Position numbers and translations under genes: made by a program
Shown: positions 1 through 13,352 of the stretch, one piece after another
How the letters are laid out: the number at the start of each line of letters is the position of its first letter
Numbering within the stretch: the first letter of the stretch is position 1
The notes under the pieces: model-generated
The model's database searches: none
Told to the model about the DNA's origin: nothing
What the model saw: only the letters and a program-made list of their open reading frames with translations
Source: Neodontobutis hainanensis
Taxonomy: Eukaryota > Chordata > Actinopteri > Gobiiformes > Odontobutidae
DNA: 64,000 bases
Direction of reading: 5' to 3'
Assembly (NCBI GenBank): GCA_024349245.1
Contig: JALDNG010000048.1
Location: forward strand, 575,001-639,000

Positions 1-3000
1 TGCACTACAATTTATTTATAACAGTTTTGTATTTGTATCTTTGGATGTTCATTCTTTGGAAATAAATGCATGCTTTATCAGTGGGGTATAATTTATATTT
101 TTTATATAACATAAGAGTTAAGAATCAAACAAATACAAATCTTGTGTGTATTCTCAAAAAAGTTAACCCGGGTCTGGAAGGGATAAAGCAAAAAGGCATG
201 CCTCTGTATTTTGAGTTGTGATCAAACTGTGTTTGTTTATCACAGAGTTGGTAGTCAATGGGCGTCATGTTGCTCAGAAATCAATACAAAAGGTTGAGGG
301 GTTCAGATGATCTTTTCTCAGTGGCACTAAGCTGGGCTCTCATCTCCACTGCCTTCATCTGAAAATAAACAATGGCATTAGCTTCAATTATATGTTTGAT
401 AAGTCTTTAAGCCTTAGTTGAGTAATGGGAACAAAAATACTAAATAAAACTAACAGTGGAAGATAAATTTAAATGCTGAAGAATAGGTGCTACTTTTCTT
501 AAGTCAAGCGGTGCTAAAATCTTAATGATGTCTTTGTCAGTGTGTCCTAAATTCCTCACACCCAGATCTCATTAATGAACTTGTCTCTTCACACGTGTCA
601 TCACTGTTCAGTGTGGATGCTGTGTGTGTGTACTGTCTGCACCAGAGAGAGTGAAAAGAAACAGGAATTTGGTTCAAAGCGGAGTGTATTTTATGTAACG
701 CAGTAGATCAGAGAACAGAGCATGACCTATTTTTAGGGCTCCGCGGAGACAATGTTTCTGTTCGTGCACTGGAAACCATGACTCCTGCTCTTGGTAAACA
801 CTACAAACCTTCAGAAAGGTTGAACCATAGACTTGTAGAGGACTGACAAATGGCCTCTGCAGACAAATCTCCTGTTGTATTAGGACATTGTGTGATGCTT
901 TATGGGATGTCATTTTTGGATTTATGTCATTTAAATTTTGCATATTTTAATGTAATAGTCACTTGTGTGTGTGAAATGAATTTACCACCGTTAGTGTCAC
1001 TGAAATGCAAAAAAACACTATTTATATATGATCAGTGTCCCTAGGAGACCAAAGCCAAGAAATTCAGATGTACCTTAGTTAACATAAAATGTTAAAATAT
1101 TTATAAGATATAGATATTAAGATAATAAAATATTAGTTCAGTGCATGTCCTTGTAATAATAACATATCAAAAAAAGACCTTTAACTGCGACTGAATGTAT
1201 GGATTTTTCAGGGTTTTCTCGGCAATGTCACGATGCCATGGTCACAGTCACTAACAAAACATTTACACTAAACACAGTAAGTAAACTTTATCTAATAGAT
1301 AAAAATATTATAAACTGTCCCAGTAAAGTGGTGTGCCACAGACTGAATTCACATCACTACTCGCAGTTATCATTATGTACAATAAAGTATAATTATAATC
1401 CCGTCACTTGTGCAGTGGTGCAAACAGAAGTACAGGCAGTGTAGGTGTATTGTAAACTAAATCATACACTTGCACTAGAATGCATTGATGTAGCCAGTCA
1501 AGTACAATATCCCGCACTATAGAAACACATCTTCCGACTTGATCACCCCAATATTTTATCCTATATTCATGGACTTATTTACCTTGTGTTTTATTATGCA
1601 GTAGGCAGCTTTGAATACAGCAAATGTTCTTGCAGAATAACAGATAGGGACTGTGAAACTGTGCCTCGTGAAATGCATAGTTTTTATTTATCATCTTTCC
1701 ACATTTCTATCCCACCACCTCTTCATCACTGTCCTTCTCCTCCTTCACTTCCTCACTTCCTTCAGTTACATAAAGTGGTATTAAGGCCTGGCTGTGTGGG
1801 CCGCTCAGTGAAGGAGGGCCTTGCCACTTTTTGAGACTATCATTCACTAAGGAACCTCTACATTCGGCAGCCTGAGTAAACTTACAAGTGTGAGACTATT
1901 TATGAGCCAACCACATATTAACGTCACAGTCCTTCTAGAAGTAACGTAAGGGACTCAGTCGAATACCTTCAAATCAATATTAAACCAAACGAGTGCTCGG
2001 TTCTGCTTCTGCCAAATAATGGGCACCTGCCAATTGACTTGTTAACTAAGCTTAAGTTTAATTCTTAGTTAGCACAAAAATAGAACGTAACAAAGTAATA
2101 ATAGGTCTGTTAGAAGTATGTTTGCCTGATTTTATAGAAAGTTACAGAAAGATACCATGGCCTGTCTGTTTTTTTGTCTGACGCTTTACTTTTGCCAAAG
2201 GCTTATTTAGACTACTGACTGTGGTGTTAAGGCCGATACATACTCCGCAAGAAGAAGAACAAAGTGACCAGGACTTTCCATACTTCACGAGAAACTCAAG
2301 CGCAGAACTCTTCATTTTTCTGAATTAACCACGCCCACTTCAGATTTCTGACCAATCACACAATAGTTCTCGGACACCCACAAGAAAATAATTCTGCTCA
2401 GACGATGTGTCAAGAACAAGCTGCAAGAACTCCAACACCAGGGCTGAAAGAACAAAATGACATCATTTTGTTATTGCCACCTCAAGAACAAGAACACATT
2501 TAGTAGTAGAGTAGTTATTGGCCTTTACACCAACAGACTTGGATGTATGCTCTATCTGATAAGATTGGTGAAACCCTCTACTTTAACTTCCGCACTGGTT
2601 GCCTGCATATACAGCCATCTCAAGTTAAAGCACACACACCACCACTCGCTCTGGTCAGGAATTGACTTTTAATTTGTGAAGGAAGGCCATTTCTTTGTAG
2701 CATTAGTGTCATATTATGCGCATAACAGACGCGCAGATGTGGATAACTGATAGCTAAATGAGAACTTCTGGTTTGAAAATCTGTCTGTGGCTATCTCATT
2801 GAGACACTGTCCAGGCCTAGATGAAGACACACTGTTGCTATATAACCTGGATGAATTGGATTATTATCAGCATTTAACAGATGAAGAACATCCTTCATAC
2901 TAATATCTGAGCTGTCACATTGGGACCATCCAGGGGTGGCACTAACTCACTGCAGATCAGCTTACACCTAATGGCACACCCACTTCAGCTTTAAGCCCAC

Positions 3001-6000
3001 CAAAATCAACAACAGGGCTTTCAGTTTTTAGTATGCATCAGAGTTTGTTCAGCTGTTAAGTCAGACTTTTACACCAAAGTCATTCACAAAGTTGTTTTTA
3101 GGATAATTTTTATTTCTTTATGCCTTTGGTAATTAATTTTTCTTCAGCACTTTGCTGCAGAGCAAAATCAATCAGCGCATCATGAGTCATCACACAAATT
3201 CATGCAAAATCATTCACAGCAAAATGACGAAGTGGCAAGCATCTAACATTCCTTGTTGTCACTGTAGGCTAATAGTGCTCTCGTTCTGTCCTTCTCAGCC
3301 TTCCTTCAAGCCCTGTTCATGACCCAGAAAAAGTTTTCACAACAGCAACGAGTACTGCTTGTCCATTTGCCCTTGTGCGGGATTGACAATCGGCCTTTTT
3401 GAAATGCCTTAGTTCTTTTGCCATCTAAATACAATTGCTTTGATTGGATGAAAAAAAGTATTAGTTAATGCCATAGTTTAGAAGGGGCCAGAAGACTTAC
3501 TTGTCTTGGCAACAATTTAAACACCTGCTATAGGACTGTGCACTGTGATACTGTGTTTGAAGTTGGATCTACAATAGATCCTATGTCTTTAGCCCTAGCC
3601 CAGAGAACATCACTTGCTCAGAATTGCCACCCTCAAGCTTTTACAGTAATAATACATACTTGCAATGTAATTAGGGAACATGTGATGTTGTCAGTTCTGG
3701 TGAATACTATGCAGTAACATTAGATTGTACATAAATATGGCTTACACCAATATGTCAAGTCAAGAATCTCATGAAAAAGAGGTCTTGAGCTCAATAATCC
3801 ATCCAGAAATTAAAGTGCGTCTTTGCAACAGTAGACAAGTATGTATATAGACAATCCATTTTACTGTGCCATAGTTCTGTAACTCAGACAAATTGAGACT
3901 GTATTTTACATTGTTTGTTTTTTGTTTTTTTTTCCATATGGAACCTGAAGAGATTATAGACCGTTGTGTTTTATATGTTTAGCAGAATGCAAAGGGTCAG
4001 AGTGGATTAAATAGCTGAGCACAGCAACCTACTGTATCCAGAGTAGAGAGTGGAAGCCAACGGGATGGATTACAGAAGTGCTGAACAAATCATTGCTGAA
4101 AATGGAGAGGGAAGAATCAAAAGGAAATTACAAATTAGTTTTGAACTGATCCTTTTTAACATTTACATTGTTTTGACTAGTGTAAAATGTCCCAGAAGTC
4201 ATGCTGCTTGAATCTTGGATGAATCATGGTGAATCTTGGACATCATCATAAAGATTGCCATTTTTCTGCCTCAGCGACCAATCATTACCACTTAATTCTT
4301 CATGGTGTAATTAAACAACTTTCTGTCACTGACACAACTTATAATTGGTTTAAAATATTTTGCAATAGTTTTGTAGAAAATTTCCCCCAAAAGAAAAAAA
4401 AAACTTTGACGTGTATGGACAAAACCTGGCCTGTCTTTCTAATAAGCAGATAAGCGTTACACTGGGACTGGCTTAATTACTGATTCTTGGCTGACCTTGC
4501 TTTCTGAACTTTGCTTTAGAGCATTAATTGCGGCTCATCAATTTCTATGTTAATGAACACTAGGGGCGATGGGGAGGAGACAATTGTTTTCTGACAAAGT
4601 TGACATTCCCCAAAAGGAGTATGTGATTAAAAGGCTGTTAAGTAACCTTGTGTTAAAGGAAGTAAAACAAATGACTAATGCATTTTACATGATGCAATTT
4701 CATTTCCTATTTCTATTATTTGGGTCCAGTTCATCTTTTTTTTTCTTTAAAGTTGCCTTTTTAATGTTCTATACAGTCATTTACTATTCTCTGGTTCTTT
4801 GCTGCGTATTTGTCTTTTCAAAATAAAACCTCAGCTCTACAATGTATTTTTCATCAGTCCAACTGCTCTAGGAATTCTTTTTTTCCTACCTTCTCTTTCT
4901 ATGCATTCTTTTGGAAAAAGCTGATCCTGCGCCAGTCTTTTGATTAAAATGGAAAACCTCAACTGGGAATAATCAGGAAGGCCCCATGACAACTGGATGG
5001 AAGCTCTTGATTGGCTGCTTGATGTATAATTCAAGGTTGGACGGTGGGCTGTAATGAGACTGACTAATGATGTTGATGAGTGCATGATAACTTCATAACG
5101 CACATTCTGATGTCTTTTGTAAGGTCGTTAACAGGAGTAACACATATTTGCATAAATACAGTTCATGCAGTAAATTTCTTTCAAGCATTTATAATTCTGT
5201 TTGTTTTACCTAAAATAACCACTGGCCATTTATTTCTCTTTTTAATTCTTTAAAAGCCTTTTGCATAATTCCAAGATTATTTGTTGTTGTTCTGTTGAGG
5301 AAATAATCTTGTTCTCTGTTAAAATATTTAAAAAAGTTTCAAAATTCCAACTGCACGCGGTAAATGTTATTCTTAAAAAAATCCCAGGACCAAGCAAAAT
5401 AACAAGCCAGTGAAAATTCACAACATAAAATATAAAAACTGTGTAAAACTACTGCTAGGAACTTACTGTTACAAATAACACAGTTTAAGACGGCACACTA
5501 AGCACATTGGTACAATCCATTCACTATGGTGAAGAATATCTATACATCCTATGAGATAATAAAAACGGTGATGTATCCAAGCATCCCTGAAGCATTAGAT
5601 TGCTTGTTTGTGTGAGCATTTTATTCGTTTTTGTTGTGTCTGATGTATATGTTGGCAGTGATGCAGAGAGAAGGGTTGGCATTATGAGAAAGCATTTTGA
5701 CAAATGATCCCGCAAACTGCCAATAAAGTGGTTCTTGTGCTCAGGTTTGGATTTGGATTGTGTGCTTGGATTGTGGCTGGTTGTGTTGTGTGGGCACAGA
5801 TGTTTACGCCAGATGAGCAGGGTAAATGGCATCATCTCTACAATTACAGGAAGGTCAGGACCTGCTGTCACGGCAACCGCTTGGCATGCGTTTGGAAACC
5901 GCTTGGCACCATCAACCTGCAGATTTCATAGACCTGCAATTAGGCAATGGGCATGTATCATTCAGCACACTCTGTGAAACATCTGCTTGTCTGAGGCTGG

Positions 6001-6570
6001 TGTGTGTAAAAACCAGTGAATGTTAATGTGTGTATCACAGTAAGATGGATTACAGCAAAGATAAACAAATGACAGGCAAAAAGAAAACAGACACCAAGAT
6101 GAATGTTGTTAGTCTGGAAAACACATTTATTAGCTGGAATGTGAGACTACAAAGAAACTACAACAAAGAAACGCAAAGGTACAAAGTGCATCTTATTTCT
6201 CCTGTTTTCATCTCCCATCTTTGTCTCAGTGTTCATGGTCAAGATGTGCAACAAGTATCTGTCATGTTTGTTTTATAAAGTAAATCCTTAGATTTAAGGA
6301 GTTTCTTAATGCTAATTAGTTTTTTAAGGCTAAAAAAAAAAGCTCTCGCAAAAGCTGCTTCATTCTATTTTTTACTGTAATAGTTTATCTTTTGTAAATG
6401 CCATAATGTTTACTTGTATTAAAGTTGATTTGGGATTTTACTGGAAAGCCAAATGTCTTTGTCTTTATAAAATAAATATAGCTCCATATGATACTCCTGA
6501 GGAAAAGATGTCCTATTGCTCCAAACTCATTTTTCCTAATTACTTTCTTCACTTAATTTCCAGTCTCCGC
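1..6570. other. upstream intergenic DNA, no gene recognised
   Basis: AT-rich sequence without a credible coding exon, RNA gene or intact transposon. Open frames are short, overlap on both strands and show no domain. The stretch 2220-2470 has a somewhat different texture, rich in AAGAAC/CAAGAAC words, and could be an old dispersed repeat, but I could not define its ends. Confidence 0.6.
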
Positions 6571-6895
6571 TATGGAAGCTTGTTTCCGCCACTGAATAAA
6601 AAATATATATATAATAATTCCGACTTTTTATCTCACAATTCTGACTTTTTTTCTCACAATTGCGAGATATAAAGTCACAATTCTGAGAAAAAAAAGGCAG
6701 AATTGCAAGTTTAAATCTCACAATTCGGACTTTTTTTCTCACAATTGCGACTTTATATCTCGCAATTGCGAGTTTATATATCAGAATTGTGACTTTATAT
6801 CTCGCATTGTGAGAAAAAAAGTCAGAATTGTGAGATAAAATGTCGGAATTATTATATATATTTTTTTTATTCAGTGGCGGAAACAAGCTTCCATA
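6571..6895. mobile_element. palindromic MITE (fold-back element, about 325 bp)
   Basis: The two ends are inverted copies starting TATGGAAGCTTGTTTCCGCC (left, 6571) and ending with its complement (right, 6895). Both are followed inward by CACTGAATAAAAA, an AT tract, and repeated words of the type ATTCTGACTTTTT/CTCACAATTGCGA. Arms of roughly 100-150 bp pair across a centre near 6730, so the whole element is a long imperfect hairpin. It has no coding capacity; the open frames across it, rich in NNSDFLSHNSDFFSHN-like units, come from the repeat. Elements with this end sequence are widespread in fish genomes in my recollection. A clear target duplication was not seen. Confidence 0.8.
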
Positions 6896-7945
6896 CTCCT
6901 CTGATGGGACACAAGACAAAGACACAACCTAGACACAAGGGAAGGGTGCAAGTGCAAAGCAAGGGTGCAAATAAAAGCATGAAAGACCTCTTGTGTTGAT
7001 TTGCTCTTGCTACAAACAGCTTGTCACCAGCCAGAACTTTGTGTGCCAGCGAGGAGCTCAAGCCAGAGAAGAATTCACTGTGGAGTAGTTGCGGTCACTT
7101 GAAGAAAGTCTCCTAATCATAATATTTTATGATTTGTTTACTTCAGTCCAAAATCTAGATGTTTTAGCTCAACGAATAGTTATTTGAATTATTCTGATTG
7201 AATTCAGACTGAGATGTTCACATGTATTTTAAATGTCAGGGTGACAGGACTATCCATAACATGCCTCATTAACAACACTTCCATAACTTATCCTATTGTA
7301 CATTCTACACATCAATAATAAAATTTAAAATGCTGTTTCTATGTGGAACTGCTACAGTGTTGGCTTGTCACAGAAGCTGATGTGCCGATTACTGAACAGA
7401 AGGAGCCTGGATGGACACCACAGCACTGCAGCAGTAAAAACAAAACATGAGTGGGAGGGAGATGTGATCTGGAAGCAGTTTCTATGGCATTGCTCACTAA
7501 TATATCCAATTCAAAATATCCACTGTCTATTCAGAGTGACTGAGTGAGTTTTTATTTTTTTTTTTGAAAAAGAAGAAGAAGAGGAGGACTTAGTCAGAGC
7601 TGTAGCCTATAGAACTGGTATACTTTGGACATAATAGTCATATCCTCAGTGCTTATAATTCTTCTCCTCAACATAGTGATACAAAAGCATGTGCATTGTG
7701 TGTATTCATTCACTGTTTTCTGACGTCTTTTCATCTTTGCTGTGGACATGTAGGATAAATCCTTTTATCTTTTTATTCCCAAAATGGTTTCGTCCTTTAC
7801 CTGTGCAGATATGAAAATATGCATGTTCCAAAACACAAACTCATTGTTCTCCCAACAGTGAAAAAGATATCTCCTTAATAGTCATTGTGCCTAATGTTGC
7901 AAGAAAGCCACAATATAAAAGTCTCTTGCCCCCCATGCTCTAAAA

Positions 7946-8284
7946 CAATGGTGGGCAATCTTAGGACTGGGGGCCACATGTGGCTCGTTAGGCTGTTTAA
8001 TCTGGCCCGCCAAGCATTTACCTAATTTTTCTTCAATATTCGGCAGTGATCAGTTGATTCCACTACACAACATGCTCCAAACAGAAACAACCTTTCCTTA
8101 AGCTTTCATCAATACTCTCAGCAAGAGACAGTTTTCACTAGTTTTAGAGCAAACTGTAAAGAGTGGATCTGAAACTGAGGAGGTGCAGATGGGACTGTGG
8201 CGTTGTTCACTGTGTTGTTCCGTCCCTCCACCAGAGTCCAATGCTCCAATGTGGCCCTTGGGGAAAAATAATTGCCTACCCCTG
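7946..8284. mobile_element. non-autonomous hAT element with perfect 8-bp target duplication
   Basis: The element begins CAATGGTGGGCAAT and ends ATTGCCTACCCCTG, an imperfect 14-bp terminal inverted repeat of the hAT (Charlie-like) type. It is followed inward by GGGGCCACATGTGGC and its counterpart GTGGCCC near the right end. It is flanked by the identical octamer CTCTAAAA at 7938-7945 and 8285-8292, the 8-bp target duplication expected for hAT. At 339 bp it has no transposase. Confidence 0.9.
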
Positions 8285-8292
8285 CTCTAAAA

Positions 8293-9119
8293 GGTAAAGT
8301 CAAATCCATATTCTGAATAACTACCTGTGTGAGCTAGACACACAAAAATCTCCCTCTCTTGAACAAGAAGTAAAACGGTTGTGATCTACATGGAAACAAT
8401 TAGCCTTTTAGGTTTTTAGTCAAAGTAACGTGCTAAGAATAATGTGTGTCTAAATATCCATAACCTAAAAAGTGCCTTTTTTGTTGTAAAATGCTTTACT
8501 TCACATTGTTTTGGAACAACAACTTAAAAATTTTATCATATGCTGATCTCTCCTTTGAGAAACAGTCTGTATGTACTTGGACTGGCACTGATACATGATG
8601 CTGATATAATAGAGGGTTGTGCTCTAACTGTGTGTTCTATATGGAATAAGAATCATTTGTTGGCACATGTGACAAGACTTATTTTGACTGTGATGGTATT
8701 GTTACAACAAAACAAACATTCAACACAAAAAATGTCCTTATTTTAGGTGTCCCTTTGTTTCCAAAACAGTTTGTTGAAACTTCTCATTGGTCCTGTTAGA
8801 ACATGATGGTTTAATTGTATTAATATTAAAGCTGCATGATTTGCCAGGTTCTTGAATTATTGGATGAAGTTCACAGAAGCCCATAAAGCTCAAGATGCAG
8901 AAGCAGATGTTGTTTCAGAAGAGAATACAAATTAACCCTGTCATACGAATACATGTCTTAGTTCTATTAATTTGTCTGGCTTTCTGTGGGACTAAAAGTA
9001 AATAGTCTAATCATATTCTGATATTTAGCCATCTAAAACACATCTTGCCCTGACACTTGGACCGATACATTGATCAGATACATTTGTCCTAATTTTGTGA
9101 TATGGCTTTAATATTTCAT
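8293..9119. other. intergenic DNA between hAT element and promoter block
   Basis: AT-rich, with no exon-like frames, RNA gene or clear repeat recognised. Confidence 0.6.
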
Positions 9120-9620
9120 TGAGCTTTCTGGGACCACCATTCGCTTATTCGACATTGCCACGTCGTTATGAACTTCTCCTCACACCGGGGCCATCGCGGT
9201 GTGTAGATATGAACAGAATATAGCAGTCCTTTCCTCTCATTCTTTTCTCTGAGCGTTTACTTGAGTTATATGCGTCTGCTGGAATTTCTCTCCCCCTCCG
9301 CCTCCCTTTCATGGCCTAATCGATTGGTGCAGATACGGCATGTGTTAGGACCAGCAGAGGACGGTGTGTGGTGCACTAGGACCAGGGAGAGAGGAAGAAA
9401 CAGGGGGGAGAAAGAGATACTGCGCGTCGTGTGCATTTGCAACTACGGAGCGGAGCAGTGGAGGAAACCCCACGTCGGATCTGGCCATTATATCCATACA
9501 TTTCTTTTCGCCGTCTCCACGGCGGCGAGGATACGCTCCAACAAGAGCGCCTGGGATGGTCCAGCGCACCGGCCAGGATTCGGATTTGAGCGTAAAAGTC
9601 GTCTGTCACAATTTTTGGTC
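9120..9620 (+). promoter_or_regulatory. CpG-enriched block, probable il1rapl1 promoter region
   Basis: By eye there are 19 CpG dinucleotides in 9421-9601, against a background with very few CpGs per 180 bp. This is the usual look of a vertebrate promoter spared from CpG decay. It sits directly upstream of and within the proposed first exon. Weaker CpG enrichment continues into intron 1 to about 11200 (for example the GCGCGCAGCGCG stretch near 10650). No TATA box was identified, as expected for a CpG promoter of a neuronal gene. Confidence 0.5.
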
Positions 9621-9949
9621 CATCATTTGATAGTGGTACCCCACTCTCTTCTTAAACACATGTCTGTATTTAACGCTTCTAGTTGTGCTTTTTATCTTTT
9701 TATTCATCATTTGTTTCGTTTCAAGCGCGCAAGTGACATCTGCCTTGGAGAGACCTTGGTGCACTTCTGTTACATTCCGTTTGGATTTTAAACCGGACCG
9801 TTGGGCTTGAATGGGTGATGCCACTAAATTACAGTCTATTAGTGGCTCGTTTTACCACAAGGTGTTCTGCTTATTAGTGACCTGGAGCTGTGATGTCCAA
9901 AGCCTTCCTCACTGACTGACAAACTACGTTTTTTGGAATCGAGTTGAAG
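9240..9949 (+). other. il1rapl1: probable non-coding first exon (5' UTR) of il1rapl1
   Basis: A CpG-rich stretch ends in a good splice donor, TTGAAG|gtaggac, with intron from 9950. The gene family begins with a non-coding exon separated by a long intron from the ATG exon, and this is the only CpG-dense block upstream of exon 2. The 5' limit given is only approximate; no TATA box or initiator decides it. If transcribed, the exon would carry several upstream ATGs, including an open frame from 9270 to 9791 (173 codons). That frame has no recognisable domain and is more likely a uORF or chance frame than a protein gene. The joining of this exon to 22588 is inferred and not shown by the sequence. 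Confidence 0.5.
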
Positions 9950-11466
9950 GTAGGACAGTTTTGTATCTTTGTTGACATTTTTTGCGCGCATGTTTTGACA
10001 AAGTTCACCCATATTGGTTAAATTAACCTATTGGCTATTCATTGGATTGTATTTGAGGTTTCAGAAGCCAGGTTTGTGGGCAGCTTAAAGGTAGAGAAGT
10101 TATAAGATGATAGCGTGAATGAGATTTTGTCAGCTGGAAACCTAGGAAATCAAATTAATTGGCGTGGTTTTGTGTGTTGTATCATATTTGATATTTGCAC
10201 ATGAGCGCAATCCTTGTGAAAGCTGGAGAAGCCCTCTGCAGTGCAGTCTCTCTCACACACATACACACACGCACCAAGCCGCTGGGCTCACTGGAGCTCA
10301 CTAAGGAGAGGATTTAGATAAAGGTGCAAACCAAGCGGTAGCTCTCCCTGAAGGCAGGCTGCCAGTATAAGCCTTATTATGCGCACGATCCCGCCTTTAT
10401 ACTCGCAATATAGGCTACTGCTTGTACCAAGGCAACGATTTAACACCGGCTACAATACTACAATGTTTTAATGGTTGTGCCACAGTAACTTCTCCCTATC
10501 TTTCAGCGTTTTCGTGTAGCGCTCACACTTAATGTTTTGATGTGACAGTCACGTTATCATCACCCTGTTTCCTCATATGTTTAACTCCACTACAGTGACA
10601 CATGTGGACGTCATGTATGTGGATACTGTACTGTAGTAGTCTCCCACGGGAGCGCGCAGCGCGTTCTCTTGGGCGGAACTGTGCTGAATGCCGACGCAGG
10701 AATCCAACTGAATGAACTAATGAGATGTGAGGTGCTAACACCCGAAACCATTTTCTAATTTTATGTCTGAATGGCTGTGCTACAAGCCAACGGTAGTTTT
10801 TAGAAGCGGCTGTTGACTGTCTGTGGGTTTAAACATGCGCAGAAATCTCCCATTACAACACAGTTTAACTATATGTACTGGTCCTGTCTTTTTGGTTGGT
10901 GTGCATTTAGAAACACACGCGCTCTGCCGGTCAAAGCGGTGTTTTTTGTCAGGTGACCTATATCCCTCGGTTCTGGCAGGGACGACATGCCAGAGGCCAG
11001 CTGGAGGTGAGCCACTTCCCCAGTTCACGTTGTTAACCAGCCACAATGAAGTCCATGCCTAGAGCTACGCGTCGTGAGTCGTTTGTTCGGTAGAGTTCGG
11101 ATTAACTCGTGCCAGAGTTAATGAGTCGTCAGATGCGCGATGACAGGAGCTGTCCGTGGTGCTGAAACGCACTGCTCCTTTCGTTAACTCCCACGAGCCT
11201 GTCATCCTGAACTTATAGCATTATGAGTGAATTCATCATTGATTTCTGTTCTGCATTTTAATCATGGTAAATCATTTATGAAGAAAGTAAGACAGTCTAC
11301 AGATGGACCAGTGATTGCATCCATTGATTACACCACCATAAATATTAGGCTTCTTTACTTTACTTAATATAGTGACACTATTATTAGTTACTTTCTCAGG
11401 AATGTTGTCTAATACTTTGATATTAGAATTTGGTTGGTTAAACTCATGATTGGGATAATAATTACA

Positions 11467-11508
11467 CTGCACACAGCACTTACTGTGTGCAGTAAGTGCT
11501 GTGTGCAG
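11467..11508. repeat. perfect 19-bp inverted repeat with 4-nt spacer
   Basis: The arm CTGCACACAGCACTTACTG is followed by TGTG and then by its exact reverse complement, giving a 42-nt perfect hairpin or cruciform. The loop is too short for a canonical pre-miRNA, and no flanking terminal-repeat context was found. Confidence 0.9.
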
Positions 11509-13235
11509 ACACTTATAGAATCATGTAAAAAACAGATTACCCCTGTTGGAGCTATAGGCCACTGTCTACATGCTTTTCTCTGGCCACTGAGCACAAAGCT
11601 GTCCACCGTAACACTATAAATCATCTGCTTTGTGTGTTTCAGTCAAGGGACTTGCTGCTGGAGTGTGTCTGCTTGTATCCTTTGTTGGTGATGAATGATA
11701 AGTGTGTTTTCTCCTTCCACTGATTAAATTAGGCCACCCCTCAGACCCCTTGCTTTCCCAAGAAGAACTCTAGGGCGATCCTGCGGCGAAGTGTATCAAT
11801 AAACGGGTGGATGGAGTGTAAGTGGTGGTGTTGCTGTGGGCCGACAGCCGGTGCTGAGGCAGGGGGACATGCTTAGGGAAAGTCCTGCTGATCACACAGC
11901 AGATTTGGAGCCCTCAGTGCTAGCGTCTGTCTGTTCCTGCCGTGGGGGGAGAGAGAGGCAGGCCCACAGTTGACCCAGAACTGCACACTGGGTAGACTCC
12001 AGCTTCATTGTGCCACTAAATCTAGCTCAGTGTTGTATTATGAAGGGCTTGTCAGATCAACCTGGATCTGTGCATCACTGGCTTTTATCTGATGCTGACC
12101 GACATGGCATGGCATTTTGATGGCTTTGTTTTGAAGGCTGCTTGCTTTGACGCAGACCCCCATGAGGCCACTGGCAGCTGAGCTCCCACTGTGGCAGATT
12201 GATATTTGTAATTTAAGGGAAGCTGTCACACAGCATCCTCCAGATGGAAAGAGCCGCAGAGGCATGCAGTCGATTAAACACGGTTTGTTTAGAAATAATA
12301 ATTTTGATGTGGGAGCTGAGGATTCATTGGAGGCATATTGGCTTAAGGGTTCAAAATGTTCAATTATGCACAGATGCATACAGTCATATAATAATAACAT
12401 GGAACAGAATTCAGTGCAGCATTTGGGAATGAAAGCTTTTAGCCTGTCTGTCATCTGATGGAGATTCAGTGATCAGTCCTGGTCAGTGATTTGTGTCCTA
12501 TGTGCAAATAGGTGGAGGGCAGGTTGATGGACAGCTAATTTATTATTTTTCTCTCAATCATATTGTTTTGATCATGCTCCTAGTAATTGATATTTTGAGA
12601 AGGGGCATGTTTATAAAGACCATCTCCTCCTTGTCACATTGATTGACAATAAAAGAGCAATAAGCAGCAGCACTGACGGGACACAGCTTGATTAACTGCC
12701 TTCAGAAGGCTCTAACAAGTGCAATAAATCAGGTTTCCATTTGATAAATTAGGACAATTGTATTTAGATGACCTGGAAACCTCCAACCTCTTAAGTCCTG
12801 TAACAATACTGTATTAAATAATAAGATCAATTAGTGAAACTATCTCGGCATAATCCCGGACTCTGAGACTCTTTCCATATGAACCTACTGTGTGGATAGT
12901 TCATTGTGTTTGCTGCTGGGGAAGGCTTAAATAAATATGGTCAGCTCATGTTCTAATTCAGTATTTCTGTCTTCTTGCATCTTTCTTGTTGTAAAAAAGA
13001 GAGTGGGCCCCAACAGCTGTAATGGAATCATTCTCTCAGCTGTCACTTTGAATAGGTTCACTTCAAATTCTGGCTGTGACCCACGGGCAATGTGCAAGGG
13101 ATGACATATAAATATTTCCATCGCCATATGGTTAAAAAGAGGCTGAATTCTTAAAAGAGAGAAATGGGGCAATTGTTCTTAGTGGCCGGGGCAGAGTAAA
13201 AGAAAACATTTTTTTTTTTACAGCATTAAATTTCA

Positions 13236-13352
13236 GCCCTGCAACTTGGCCATTGCCCAGGGTGTAGCAGCAGCCTCAGGCCCAAAGTTGCTGGGATAGG
13301 TTCCAGTCACCGCAAAATGGACTAAGCGGAAGAAAGTGAAAGAATGAATGAA
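13236..13352 (+). mobile_element. degenerate SINE/LINE 3' tail (L2/CR1-like)
   Basis: Contains words typical of the 3' end of a widespread fish retroposon: CCCAGGGTGTAGC, GCTGGGATAGGTTCCAG, GGACTAAGCGG, closing in a short (GAAT)n tail. The copy is 5'-truncated and diverged. The fragment at 63068-63195 looks like the 5' part of the same family. The family name is from memory. Confidence 0.6.

Noticed and set aside
6536..6925. 129-codon minus-strand frame with SHNSDFF repeats
   Set aside because: Translation of the palindromic MITE, not a gene.
9270..9791. 173-codon + strand open frame as a protein gene
   Set aside because: It lies in CpG-rich DNA where stops are rarer, overlaps frames on both strands, shows no domain and spans a likely 5' UTR exon. 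Kept only as a possible uORF.
12038..12458. Overlapping 138-codon minus and 103-codon plus frames
   Set aside because: Mutually overlapping, no recognisable domain and no splice or codon support.
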